NCBI GenBank assembly: GCA_002691265.1
Contig: NZHJ01000025.1
Location: 69,564-75,510, forward strand
Direction: 5' to 3'
DNA from: Flavobacteriaceae bacterium
GTDB taxonomy: Bacteria; Bacteroidota; Bacteroidia; Flavobacteriales; Flavobacteriaceae
Length of the DNA: 5,947 bases
Shown here: piece by piece, positions 1 to 5,571 of the stretch
Position numbering within the stretch: the stretch's first letter is position 1
Layout of the letters: every line of letters starts with the position of its first letter
The notes under the pieces: model-generated
Seen by the model: the letters and a program-made list of their open reading frames with translations, nothing else
The model's database searches: none
Told to the model about the DNA's origin: nothing
Position numbers and translations under genes: made by a program

Positions 1-194
1 GTTAAGTTTGCCTGTGAAAAACTGTAATAACCAGAAATTACTAACATACACAATGCTAATGCTGTTTTATCTACAGTACCTCTGATTGTCATAGTTTCAT
101 TCAGGTGTAGGGAGTCATTTTTTACTACAGTTTTAAATGTATTTGAATTTAATGCAGGATTAGATGTTCTGTAAGACAAGTGTTTATTTATCAT
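1..194 (-). CDS. Bax inhibitor-1/YccA family membrane protein, N-terminal part (runs off the left edge)
   Basis: Reading the minus strand from an ATG at 194-192 gives 64 codons with no stop before the window edge. The N-terminus has the pattern typical of bacterial Bax inhibitor-1/YccA proteins of the PF12811 type: a short polar leader, the motif RTSNPAL (residues 9-15), then MTIRGTVDKTALAL (residues 35-48), where the 'M-T-x-x-G-T-x-x-K-T' block leads into the first membrane helix (about 45-60). Family members are integral inner-membrane proteins with about seven helices and roughly 230-250 residues, so about three quarters of this one is missing. Bacterial members are linked to membrane protein quality control or ion leak, but the exact role is unsettled. 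The gene is divergent from the beta-barrel gene at 381. The ATG is chosen because the conserved motifs begin shortly after it. The family call rests on these two motifs remembered from homologues. Confidence 0.8.
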   Translation of the reverse strand, partial: MINKHLSYRTSNPALNSNTFKTVVKNDSLHLNETMTIRGTVDKTALALCMLVISGYYSFSQANL

Positions 195-213
195 TTTTTA
201 GCTAATTTTTAGT

Positions 214-221
214 CAAATTTA
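214..221 (-). promoter_or_regulatory. Possible -7 element for the Bax inhibitor-like gene
   Basis: On the minus strand these bases read TAAATTTG, an exact match to the Bacteroidota -7 consensus TAnnTTTG, about 20 nt before the ATG at 194. No TTG lies at the usual distance upstream (about 239-243), so the -33 half is missing or weak. The position is plausible for a short leader, but such an 8-mer can occur by chance in AT-rich DNA. Confidence 0.35.
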
Positions 222-324
222 ATGAATTTCATCATTTTTTCTTAAATCATTGTAAATCATAGCTTAATGAATAGGAATTTAATAAAAAAAGGGGGTAAAA
301 ATTACTGATATCGCAAAAAAAAAG

Positions 325-352
325 TTGTTTTTTAAATAATTTCGTATATTTG
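325..352 (+). promoter_or_regulatory. Bacteroidota-type promoter of the beta-barrel gene
   Basis: A -33 TTG at 325-327 and a -7 element TATATTTG at 345-352 are separated by 17 nt, which matches the primary sigma factor consensus described for Flavobacterium and Bacteroides (TTG, 17-19 nt, TAnnTTTG). Transcription would start near 357-359, giving a leader of about 22 nt before the ATG at 381. This is the cleanest promoter in the window and one of the main reasons for assigning the DNA to Bacteroidota. Confidence 0.75.
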
Positions 353-380
353 CTTCATATTAACTAAAAATTGATTTAAA

Positions 381-944
381 ATGAAAAAATTATTACTTTT
401 TATTACGGTATTATTTTTTGGAATTTCTACTATCAACGCACAGGATGATGTTAGCTACGGTTACGAAGCTGGTGACTGGGTACTTGGTGGTGGAGTAACA
501 TTCGGTTCTATGGACATGGGTGGTGTTGAAACAAAAATGAACACTATCGCTCCATCAGCGGGTTATTTTTTAAACGATAACTCAATGATTGGTGTGTCTT
601 TAGGGCTTATGAGTACTGATGTTGACGGAACTAAAGTTTCTAATACAGATTTCGGTATTGGTTATTACAACTACTTTATGGACTTAGGTGATAAAACCAA
701 AGTTTGGTGGGCTGTAGGATTTGGTACTACAAGCGGAGATAGCTTTGATGATGCTCAGACTAGATTAGGTTCTGGTATTGGCATGAATTACTTTATGAGT
801 GAAAACATCATCATTAACTTCCAATTAGCAAACATACTTCAGTATGTTAAGCAAGGAGATGATTCTTCTATGATGTTAGGTTGGGAAGGTGAAATCGCTA
901 ATATGAGCGCTACACCATCTCTAGCAATTTTCTTTAAACTTTAA
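381..944 (+). CDS. Small secreted outer-membrane beta-barrel protein
   Basis: The 187-residue product begins with a clear Sec signal peptide (MKK, hydrophobic stretch 4-17, probable cleavage after Ala20 in NAQ). The mature part of about 167 residues alternates short glycine- and aromatic-rich strands (for example GDWVLGGGVTFGS, PSAGYF, MIGVSLGL, FGIGYYNYF, VWWAVGFGTTS) with polar turns, and it ends in a hydrophobic-aromatic strand, FFKL. This is the layout of an eight-strand OmpA/OmpW/opacity-like barrel (PF13505-type). Such proteins are usually structural or narrow porins of the outer membrane; no substrate can be read from the sequence. The gene stands alone with its own promoter (325-352) and terminator (969-997), which suggests a discrete, probably well-expressed transcript. 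The ATG follows an A-rich leader without a Shine-Dalgarno sequence, as is usual in this phylum. The fold is fairly secure, the specific function unknown. Confidence 0.8.
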   Translation: MKKLLLFITVLFFGISTINAQDDVSYGYEAGDWVLGGGVTFGSMDMGGVETKMNTIAPSAGYFLNDNSMIGVSLGLMSTDVDGTKVSNTDFGIGYYNYFMDLGDKTKVWWAVGFGTTSGDSFDDAQTRLGSGIGMNYFMSENIIINFQLANILQYVKQGDDSSMMLGWEGEIANMSATPSLAIFFKL

Positions 945-968
945 TAAAAAGAAAAATTGAAATAATTT

Positions 969-997
969 AAAAAACCGCCCACTGGGCGGTTTTTTTT
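969..997 (+). terminator. Rho-independent terminator of the beta-barrel gene
   Basis: A perfect GC stem CCGCCC (975-980) and GGGCGG (984-989) with a 3-nt ACT loop is extended by paired A and T bases on both sides and followed by eight T residues (990-997). It begins 25 nt after the stop codon at 944. Six A residues (969-974) on the left mean it could also work in the opposite direction, for the convergent operon ending at 1122. Confidence 0.92.
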
Positions 998-1121
998 GTC
1001 AGTCATAGAGTTTATATTATTTTTTTCATCAAATTCTACAAATGAGTCAACATGACTAATTAAATTTATATCATTCGATCATGAGCTGAAATAAATTGCT
1101 GAAAAAGAATAAATTATAATT

Positions 1122-2042
1122 TTAATCTTCATCTAAGAAATCTACTATTAAATTAACCAAACTAGCATCAATTGGAAGTTCTGGATTACCATAGGTTTGC
1201 ATATTTAATAATCTATTTTCTGGCGACTGTCTAAAGACATGATTCATCCCCTGAATAATCTCCAATCTTGATTTAATTGCGGCATTATGTAGTAATTGTG
1301 CATCTTTTATTTCAATTTGAATATCATTACTACCTTGAACTATTAAAACCGGGATGTCTAATTTTGAAATTTCATCCTTGGGATCATAAGATGATGCATC
1401 TATAAGGAACTTCTGAATAGTATTATTAAATAAACTATTGATTAAAGGGGGTACTGAGTCTATAAGCTCTTTATTTTTTAATTTTTCAATTATAGGGTCT
1501 GACATTGATTTCACATATGCAGGTTGAATTGATAGCTGTCTTTGAATAAGAGTCAAATAATCTTCACCAGCACCTGAAATAGATATAAAACTATCAACAA
1601 TTAATCTACTTGCAATCATACCAATCAAAGCTCCCTCGCTATGCCCAATAACAACAACTTTTTTAAATTTATTAGTGCCTCTAAAATGATTAATAATGCT
1701 AATCGCATCATTGATAAAATCTGAAAATTTAACTTCTTCTCCGCTTTTAATATTACCTATACTATTACCAACTTCTCTTTTATCATATCTGTATGAACTA
1801 ATACCATTTTCAAAAAGCCCCTCAGCCAACATTTTTAAATAATCACTTTTTATATAAGTACTATTACCATCTCTATCAGTAGGGCCTGATCCAGAAATAA
1901 TAATTGATAAAATAGAATTTGATTCAGCTGATTCAAGTAATGTGCCGTGAATTGGGTGATTGTCAAAGCTATTAATCACATAGTCATTAGAAAACGAATA
2001 ACCAAAAGTAAATACGCATAAGAAGCCATATAAGTATTTCAT
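1122..2042 (-). CDS. Exported alpha/beta hydrolase (serine esterase/peptidase-like)
   Basis: The 306-residue product has an N-terminal hydrophobic signal sequence (about residues 3-18), so it probably acts in the periplasm or outside the cell. The rest is an alpha/beta hydrolase. The block SGSGPTDRDGN (50-60) is typical of one esterase/dienelactone-hydrolase-like group and lies near the oxyanion hole. RYDKR (85-89) follows, then the nucleophile elbow GHSEG with Ser135, the acid Asp240 in QGSND, and the base His268 in GMNHVF. All three catalytic positions are present, so the enzyme is probably active. Between about 160 and 220 lies a helical cap. The substrate cannot be told; esters or short peptides are typical of the group. 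It is the last of three genes on this strand, 40 nt after the DoxX-like gene. The ATG at 2042 is kept because it gives a proper signal peptide. Confidence 0.88.
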   Translation of the reverse strand: MKYLYGFLCVFTFGYSFSNDYVINSFDNHPIHGTLLESAESNSILSIIISGSGPTDRDGNSTYIKSDYLKMLAEGLFENGISSYRYDKREVGNSIGNIKSGEEVKFSDFINDAISIINHFRGTNKFKKVVVIGHSEGALIGMIASRLIVDSFISISGAGEDYLTLIQRQLSIQPAYVKSMSDPIIEKLKNKELIDSVPPLINSLFNNTIQKFLIDASSYDPKDEISKLDIPVLIVQGSNDIQIEIKDAQLLHNAAIKSRLEIIQGMNHVFRQSPENRLLNMQTYGNPELPIDASLVNLIVDFLDED

Positions 2043-2082
2043 TTAGTTTGTTTAAAAATATTTTCGAGAAAAAGAAATGTTC

Positions 2083-2451
2083 TTAACTCATAGTAAAGTA
2101 CATTATCAATGCAATCATAAATAAAATTGATAATGCAGGATAGGACTTTTTTATTGGGTCTTTAACCTTTACATGCATTAATAATGCCGCAATCATAAGT
2201 GCGGCTAAAGCAATAAGATTATAAACTAATAATTGCTCAATCCAAAAACTAATAATAAGCATTATAGCTATTGCTACTTTCATTGCCCCAACAAAATACA
2301 TTAGCCAAATAGGAAGTCCATATGCTGCAAATTCCTCTTTCATATTTTTTGCATTTCCACCTCTGTATTCTGTTGCTTTATTAAATCTAAAAAGCCATAC
2401 ATTTATTAATCCAATTGCAATAGCAAGCTGTAAAATCATTATAAGTGTCAT
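2083..2451 (-). CDS. DoxX-like family membrane protein
   Basis: The 122-residue protein has four predicted membrane helices (about 4-20, 49-67, 73-92 and 104-121), the size and layout of the DoxX/DoxX-like family (PF13564/PF07681). The first loop carries FNKATEYRGGNAKNM (23-37), followed by FAAYGLP and YFVGAMKV at the start of helix 2, and VKVKDPIKKSYPA before helix 4. Blocks of this kind recur in bacterial DoxX-like proteins. Members are inner-membrane proteins with mostly unknown roles, some linked to redox or thiosulfate metabolism; the sequence does not decide. It lies 37 nt after the SixA-like gene and 40 nt before the hydrolase gene, so all three are probably co-transcribed. The ATG at 2451 is used, but the second Met (residue 5) would be equally good. 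Confidence 0.82.
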   Translation of the reverse strand: MTLIMILQLAIAIGLINVWLFRFNKATEYRGGNAKNMKEEFAAYGLPIWLMYFVGAMKVAIAIMLIISFWIEQLLVYNLIALAALMIAALLMHVKVKDPIKKSYPALSILFMIALIMYFTMS

Positions 2452-2488
2452 AACATAAATATTTGGTTAGCTACCTAAATATATAAAA

Positions 2489-2977
2489 TTATTTTAATTG
2501 CTTTGGAAATTTTAAATCAATAATATTGCTGTTTTCATAAGAAATATCACCCCAGCTATTAATGTTAAATTCGATTTCTGCTAGACCTGTTGTAGGTAGA
2601 TTATCTAATGAAACATTTGTAATATTATTAATTAAATTGGTTAATCCAGGGTTGTGAGCAATAATCATAGCAGATTGATAATTGTCTGAATAACTACTTA
2701 TCATATTTAATATTGATGTCGCTGAGCAGTGGTATAAAGAATCATCATATTCTACTTTTTCAAATTGTATTTGGTTTATAAAAAATTTAGATGTTTCAAA
2801 AGTTCTAACAGAACTACTTGAATGTAAATAATCGATTTTATTTATTTTTCTCTTTAAATAATCTGCCATTAGCGGTCCATCTGATTTACCTCTATTGTTT
2901 AACGGTCTATTGAAATCGTTTAACCTAAAGTCTTTCCAAGATGATTTAGAATGTCTAATTATAATTAATTTTTTCAA
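2489..2977 (-). CDS. SixA-like histidine phosphatase family protein, TTG start
   Basis: This 162-residue protein belongs to the histidine phosphatase (phosphoglycerate mutase-like) superfamily, SixA branch. The catalytic loop IIIRHSKSSW (5-14) holds Arg8 and the phospho-acceptor His9. The following RPLNNRGKSDGPLMA block (24-38) is typical of the branch, Arg58 lies in SSVRTFET, LYH at 81-83 marks the substrate-side loop, and the second histidine is His108 in AHNPGL. E. coli SixA removes phosphate from phosphohistidine in HPt or PTS proteins, but flavobacterial members have no proven substrate. The start codon is TTG (2977-2975): a stop lies 8 codons upstream in frame (2999-3001), no ATG or GTG falls between, and the conserved KKLIIIRHSKSSW begins directly after the TTG. 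It is the first gene of a three-gene minus-strand operon and is divergent from the gene at 3047, with 69 nt between. Confidence 0.9.
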   Translation of the reverse strand: MKKLIIIRHSKSSWKDFRLNDFNRPLNNRGKSDGPLMADYLKRKINKIDYLHSSSSVRTFETSKFFINQIQFEKVEYDDSLYHCSATSILNMISSYSDNYQSAMIIAHNPGLTNLINNITNVSLDNLPTTGLAEIEFNINSWGDISYENSNIIDLKFPKQLK

Positions 2978-3046
2978 TAGAAAAATTTTAATAAAATTTT
3001 AAAGTTTTTACGATTATAAATAACTTAAATTAGCAATTTTATTTTT

Positions 3047-4096
3047 ATGGACTCATTAACGCAAATTGTTTTAGGAGCTTCAGTAGCTGAAGCTACTCTT
3101 GGAAAAAAAATAGGCAATAAAGCAATAGTACTTGGGGCAATTGCTGGAACTATTCCAGATCTAGATATAGTTGCCAGATTTTTTGTTGATGATCTTACTG
3201 CTTCTGTAATGCATAGAGGTTTTTCTCACTCTCTAATATTCCCATTTGTGGCAGCTCCTATTTTAGCATGGGTTTTAAAAAAAATATATTCTAGCTATAC
3301 AGATGTTAGTTTTAATGATTGGTTCAAAATGTTTTTTTTAGCAATCATTACTCACCCGATACTTGATGCACAAACAACTTGGGGCACTCAATTGTTTTGG
3401 CCTTTTGAATGGCGTATAGCTGTAGAAAATATTTTTATTATCGACCCAATTTACACTCTTCCATTTTTAACATTCCTAATATTAACTGCATTTCAAGGCA
3501 AGCTCTCTAAAAAAAGAAAACTCTACAATTCATTAGGATTAATTATAAGCTCAGCATATTTACTTATAACATTATCTTTTAAAGGGGTTGCGCATTATAA
3601 TATCGCAAAAGGTCTAGAAGAAAATAATATTGAATACAAGGACATTAATACAAGGGCTACATATTTTAATAGCATTTTGTGGTCGAGTCAAATTGAATTA
3701 GAAGACTCTTATATCTTTACATATTACTCGTTATTTGATAAGTCAAAACCAATTTTTACCAAAAAGTTTCCTAAAAATCATAATATGTTACAACCACTTA
3801 TTGATGAGAAAAAAATCCAGCAGCTTATAATTCTTTCTAATGGACATTACTTAATGACTAATGAAAATGATGAGTTAATTTTCTGGAATTTAAAACTTGG
3901 ACTAAAAGGGTTTGATGAAAATGCTTCTCCATACATATGGTCATATGTTATAAAAAATAATAATGGGGAAATTCAATTTAAGGAAACAAATGAAAAAATG
4001 GATGCGCTGAAAATTCAAGAAAGAAGATCATTCAGAAATAACAGAAATTATTCTACAGAATTTAGTGCGTTTTATGAAAGACTAAAAGGAATTTAA
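3047..4096 (+). CDS. Membrane-bound metal-dependent hydrolase, YdjM type
   Basis: The 349-residue product matches the YbcI/YdjM-like membrane-bound metal-dependent hydrolase family (PF04307). It opens with MDSLTQIVLGASVAEA, the family's hallmark N-terminus, followed by GAIAGTIPDLD (30-40) with the acidic pair, HRGFSHS (56-62) with two histidines, and THPILD (102-107) with His103 and Asp107. These are the probable metal ligands. IIDPIY (131-136) is another conserved block. Hydrophobic segments at about 62-78, 94-101, 132-149 and 160-179 anchor it in the inner membrane. The C-terminal 160 residues are soluble and less conserved, ending in a basic tail. The natural substrate is unknown; E. coli YdjM is an SOS-regulated relative, but no LexA box is evident here. 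The gene is divergent from the SixA-like gene and is followed 14 nt later by a microprotein gene that may share its transcript. Confidence 0.9.
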   Translation: MDSLTQIVLGASVAEATLGKKIGNKAIVLGAIAGTIPDLDIVARFFVDDLTASVMHRGFSHSLIFPFVAAPILAWVLKKIYSSYTDVSFNDWFKMFFLAIITHPILDAQTTWGTQLFWPFEWRIAVENIFIIDPIYTLPFLTFLILTAFQGKLSKKRKLYNSLGLIISSAYLLITLSFKGVAHYNIAKGLEENNIEYKDINTRATYFNSILWSSQIELEDSYIFTYYSLFDKSKPIFTKKFPKNHNMLQPLIDEKKIQQLIILSNGHYLMTNENDELIFWNLKLGLKGFDENASPYIWSYVIKNNNGEIQFKETNEKMDALKIQERRSFRNNRNYSTEFSAFYERLKGI

Positions 4097-4110
4097 TTTA
4101 ATTTTGATAT

Positions 4111-4275
4111 ATGCCAACACCACTAATAATAATAATTACCTTATTTGTTTTGAATTGGATCATAAGAATTCTAATTAGAAAAAATCCTCAAAATAAATCA
4201 TTAATGAAACTAAGCTTTTTTATAAGCTTTAGTATGATTGCATATACAATATATTACTTCTTTTTTATAAGATAA
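4111..4275 (+). CDS. Small two-helix membrane protein (54 residues), unrecognised
   Basis: An ATG at 4111, 14 nt after the stop of the metal-dependent hydrolase gene, opens a 54-residue frame closed by TAA at 4273-4275. The product has a hydrophobic segment at about 4-22 (LIIIITLFVLNWIIRILI), a short basic polar loop RKNPQNKS (23-30) and a second hydrophobic segment at about 34-53, which gives a plausible hairpin in the inner membrane. I do not recognise a family. The tight spacing suggests co-transcription with, and perhaps accessory function to, the upstream membrane hydrolase. Its last 22 nt overlap the 3' end of a convergent minus-strand frame. The frame could be chance, since AT-rich DNA readily encodes hydrophobic peptides; spacing and the charged loop favour a real gene. 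Confidence 0.5.
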   Translation: MPTPLIIIITLFVLNWIIRILIRKNPQNKSLMKLSFFISFSMIAYTIYYFFFIR

Positions 4276-4427
4276 TTTACATAATCGATCGAAGCAAAAT
4301 TTGTGTCTGATTTATCTTGCGGAGATAAATCCAACCTCCATTCTCCAACTAAAACATTCAAATTAATGTCTTGTTGCTGTCCAAAACTCAGAAGTGGAGT
4401 AAATAGTAATAGCATTAGCCATTTCAC
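4254..4427 (-). CDS. Short exported protein, probably a truncated gene; GTG start coupled to the upstream gene
   Basis: The frame is open from an ATG at 4505, but the part before 4427 merely overlaps another small gene. The better start is the GTG at 4427-4425, which overlaps the TGA of that gene in the bases GTGA (4424-4427), a classic coupled junction. From there the 57-residue product is a textbook signal peptide (KWLMLLLFTPLLSFG, cleavage near SFGQ) followed by LVGEWRLDLSPQDKSDTNFA. That block resembles the beginning of small lipocalin-like secreted proteins of Bacteroidota, usually 120-140 residues, in which a G-x-W opens the first strand. Here the frame stops soon afterwards with NYLIKKK, and no continuation is seen in other minus-strand frames. 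A 3' truncation is therefore likely, with a junction near 4280-4295. The family resemblance is from memory and weak. Confidence 0.5.
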   Translation of the reverse strand: MKWLMLLLFTPLLSFGQQQDINLNVLVGEWRLDLSPQDKSDTNFASIDYVNYLIKKK

Positions 4428-4588
4428 TTTGTTAATTTCATTGAGTATTGCCCTAAATAATAAGCAATTAAAATTGGTATAAGCGAGTAACTCATATTTT
4501 CCCAAAAATTGAATTCGGAAAAAATAACCATAGTTATAGCTGCTATGCTTATAAAAATATAATCAAAGAGTTTTTTACTTATTTTCAT
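4424..4588 (-). CDS. Small membrane protein (54 residues), unrecognised
   Basis: Minus-strand ATG at 4588-4586, stop TGA at 4426-4424. The product starts MKISKKLFDY, a basic N-terminus as expected for the cytoplasmic side, then has a hydrophobic segment at about 9-23 (DYIFISIAAITMVIF), a polar turn SEFNFWENMS (24-33) and a second hydrophobic segment at about 34-46 (YSLIPILIAYYLG), and ends in a basic tail MKLTK. This is a two-helix inner-membrane hairpin with basic ends. I do not recognise a family. The stop overlaps the GTG of the next frame by four bases (GTGA), which supports both frames as a translated pair. No clear -7 element is visible upstream between 4589 and 4680. Good codon pattern and coupling make it more credible than size alone would. 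Confidence 0.6.
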   Translation of the reverse strand: MKISKKLFDYIFISIAAITMVIFSEFNFWENMSYSLIPILIAYYLGQYSMKLTK

Positions 4589-4797
4589 ATCGTATGTTAG
4601 TTATGTTTTAGTTGTTTAATGTACCTACAAGATAGTAAGTTATTTGGGGTTTATCAACTAAGAAACGAGGATATTGATATGTCTAATGTTGCTCTATACT
4701 TCAAACACTTACGAAACTGAGATGTCCACAAAACATTCAACAAAAAACTTCAGTTTGTTAATAACCTTTATAGACATAATTATTGTAGATTTAGGGT
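4589..4797. other. Intergenic stretch between divergent genes, no confident content
   Basis: These 209 nt separate the minus-strand small membrane gene from the GTG-started PAQR gene. They should hold both promoters, but neither strand has an exact TAnnTTTG. The nearest candidate for the plus strand is a TTG at 4755-4757 with a poor -7 match near 4778-4785, and TAGATTTA at 4786-4793 lacks the final G. No hairpin, RNA gene or convincing frame was seen. Confidence 0.4.
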
Positions 4798-5436
4798 GTG
4801 CAAGTTATAAGCTTAAAAGATTATAAAAACGAGGAGTTGTGGAATGTAATAACGCATTTCTTAGGAGTAATAATGTCAATTATAGGAATCCCTTTTTTGT
4901 TCTATTTTGACACTAACATTACCTTTCTTAGTACGCTCTCGATTATATTATTCTCCTTTGGTTTATTACTTGTGTATTCATCCTCATCTATTTATCATTT
5001 TGTCATAAGTCCCGACCTTAAAAAGAGATTCCAGGTACTCGACCACATTAGTATATATTATCTCATCTTAGGTTCTTATGCGCCTGTGTGCCTAATAACT
5101 CTATACGACTATTCAGGCATTAGCATATTTGTTGTTGTACTAACTTTATCCATTTTAGGAACTTTAAAAAAATTATTTTTTACAGGCAAGTATGAATTTA
5201 TATCTCTTTTACTATACTTAGCAATGGGATGGCTAATAATTTTTGACATTAATTCATTATTTAATTTAATTGATTTCAACGCCAAACTGTTATTAATTCT
5301 TGGTGGAGTTTCTTACACTTTTGGAATTATATTTTATGCACTTGATAAGATAAAGTATTTTCATTCGATATGGCATATATTTGTACTAACAGGCTCAGTG
5401 TTACATTACTTTACGGTGTTGCTTTATATCATCTAA
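4798..5436 (+). CDS. Hemolysin III / PAQR family membrane protein (TrhA-like), GTG start
   Basis: The 212-residue product is a complete hemolysin III/PAQR family protein (PF03006). The N-terminus carries E-x-x-N-x-x-T-H (Glu13, Asn16, His20), then come SSSSIYH (61-67) with the S-x-x-x-H motif (Ser63, His67), LDH (81-83) with Asp82, LGSYAP (91-96), and the C-terminal HSIWH (189-193) with H-x-x-x-H. His67, His189 and His193 correspond to the zinc ligands of PAQR proteins. Seven hydrophobic helices fit (about 21-37, 43-60, 85-103, 107-122, 133-149, 163-182, 190-211). Bacterial members such as TrhA are tied to membrane lipid homeostasis; despite the family name, most are not toxins. The start is GTG at 4798: a TAG lies two codons upstream (4792-4794), and the next Met (residue 26) would remove the conserved E-N-T-H block. 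Length is normal for the family. Confidence 0.9.
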   Translation: MQVISLKDYKNEELWNVITHFLGVIMSIIGIPFLFYFDTNITFLSTLSIILFSFGLLLVYSSSSIYHFVISPDLKKRFQVLDHISIYYLILGSYAPVCLITLYDYSGISIFVVVLTLSILGTLKKLFFTGKYEFISLLLYLAMGWLIIFDINSLFNLIDFNAKLLLILGGVSYTFGIIFYALDKIKYFHSIWHIFVLTGSVLHYFTVLLYII

Positions 5437-5498
5437 ATCATAGGCATATCTTCTTCTTTTAAATCCTCAACTTCTAAACCTCCTAAAAAGTTTATGGG
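5433..5498 (-). pseudogene. Possible orphan 3' end of a lost minus-strand gene
   Basis: On the minus strand, 21 codons between an upstream in-frame TAA (5501-5499) and a TAG stop (5435-5433) read PINFLGGLEVEDLKEEDMPM followed by Ile. The run of GGA, GGT, GAA, GTT, GAG, GAT, GAA, GAA and GAT codons shows a strong coding-like purine-first pattern, with an acidic C-terminal tail. There is no start codon in frame, and upstream of the TAA nothing coding-like continues. It overlaps the convergent stop of the PAQR gene by 4 nt. One explanation is the remnant of a gene whose 5' part was deleted. A chance open stretch of this length is also common, so confidence is low. Confidence 0.3.
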
Positions 5499-5508
5499 TT
5501 AATTAACC
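5497..5508. repeat. 12-bp perfect palindrome
   Basis: GGTTAATTAACC equals its own reverse complement. It lies 61 nt downstream of the PAQR gene and 63 nt upstream of the next ATG, so it could be an operator-like site for the gene at 5572. With no spacer it cannot form a normal terminator hairpin, and no T-run follows. Function is unknown. Confidence 0.3.
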
Positions 5509-5571
5509 TTATATTAACGTATTTAAGATTTTTTATAAATAAGTTTAAGTGTAATTTTAAATATAAAAACA

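Noticed and set aside
1010..1075. Coding-like minus-strand stretch downstream of the hydrolase gene (reads NDINLISHVDSFVEFDEKNN)
   Set aside because: It is preceded by an in-frame TGA with no good start and would run on through the terminator stem at 969-997, so a decayed remnant is possible but not supportable.
2981..3000. Two AAAATTTT blocks between the divergent SixA-like and YdjM-type genes
   Set aside because: Ordinary A/T tracts for this base composition; possibly UP-like but with no core promoter to anchor them.
3026..3033. TAAATTAG as a -7 element for the YdjM-type gene at 3047
   Set aside because: One mismatch to TAnnTTTG, no TTG at 17-19 nt upstream, and it would leave a leader of only about 10 nt; too weak to call.
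4212..4229. AAGCTT / AAGCTT inverted repeat as a terminator
   Set aside because: The 6-bp stem is AT-rich, lacks a following T-run and lies inside the small membrane gene 4111-4275.
4428..4505. ATG-initiated extension of the truncated exported protein back to 4505
   Set aside because: The extension overlaps the small membrane gene in another frame and buries the signal peptide inside the protein; the GTG at 4427 gives a proper N-terminus and a coupled overlap.
4686..4826. Plus-strand 46-codon frame ending inside the PAQR gene
   Set aside because: It overlaps the start of a well-supported gene in another frame, lacks a promoter or recognisable motif, and is short enough to be chance.
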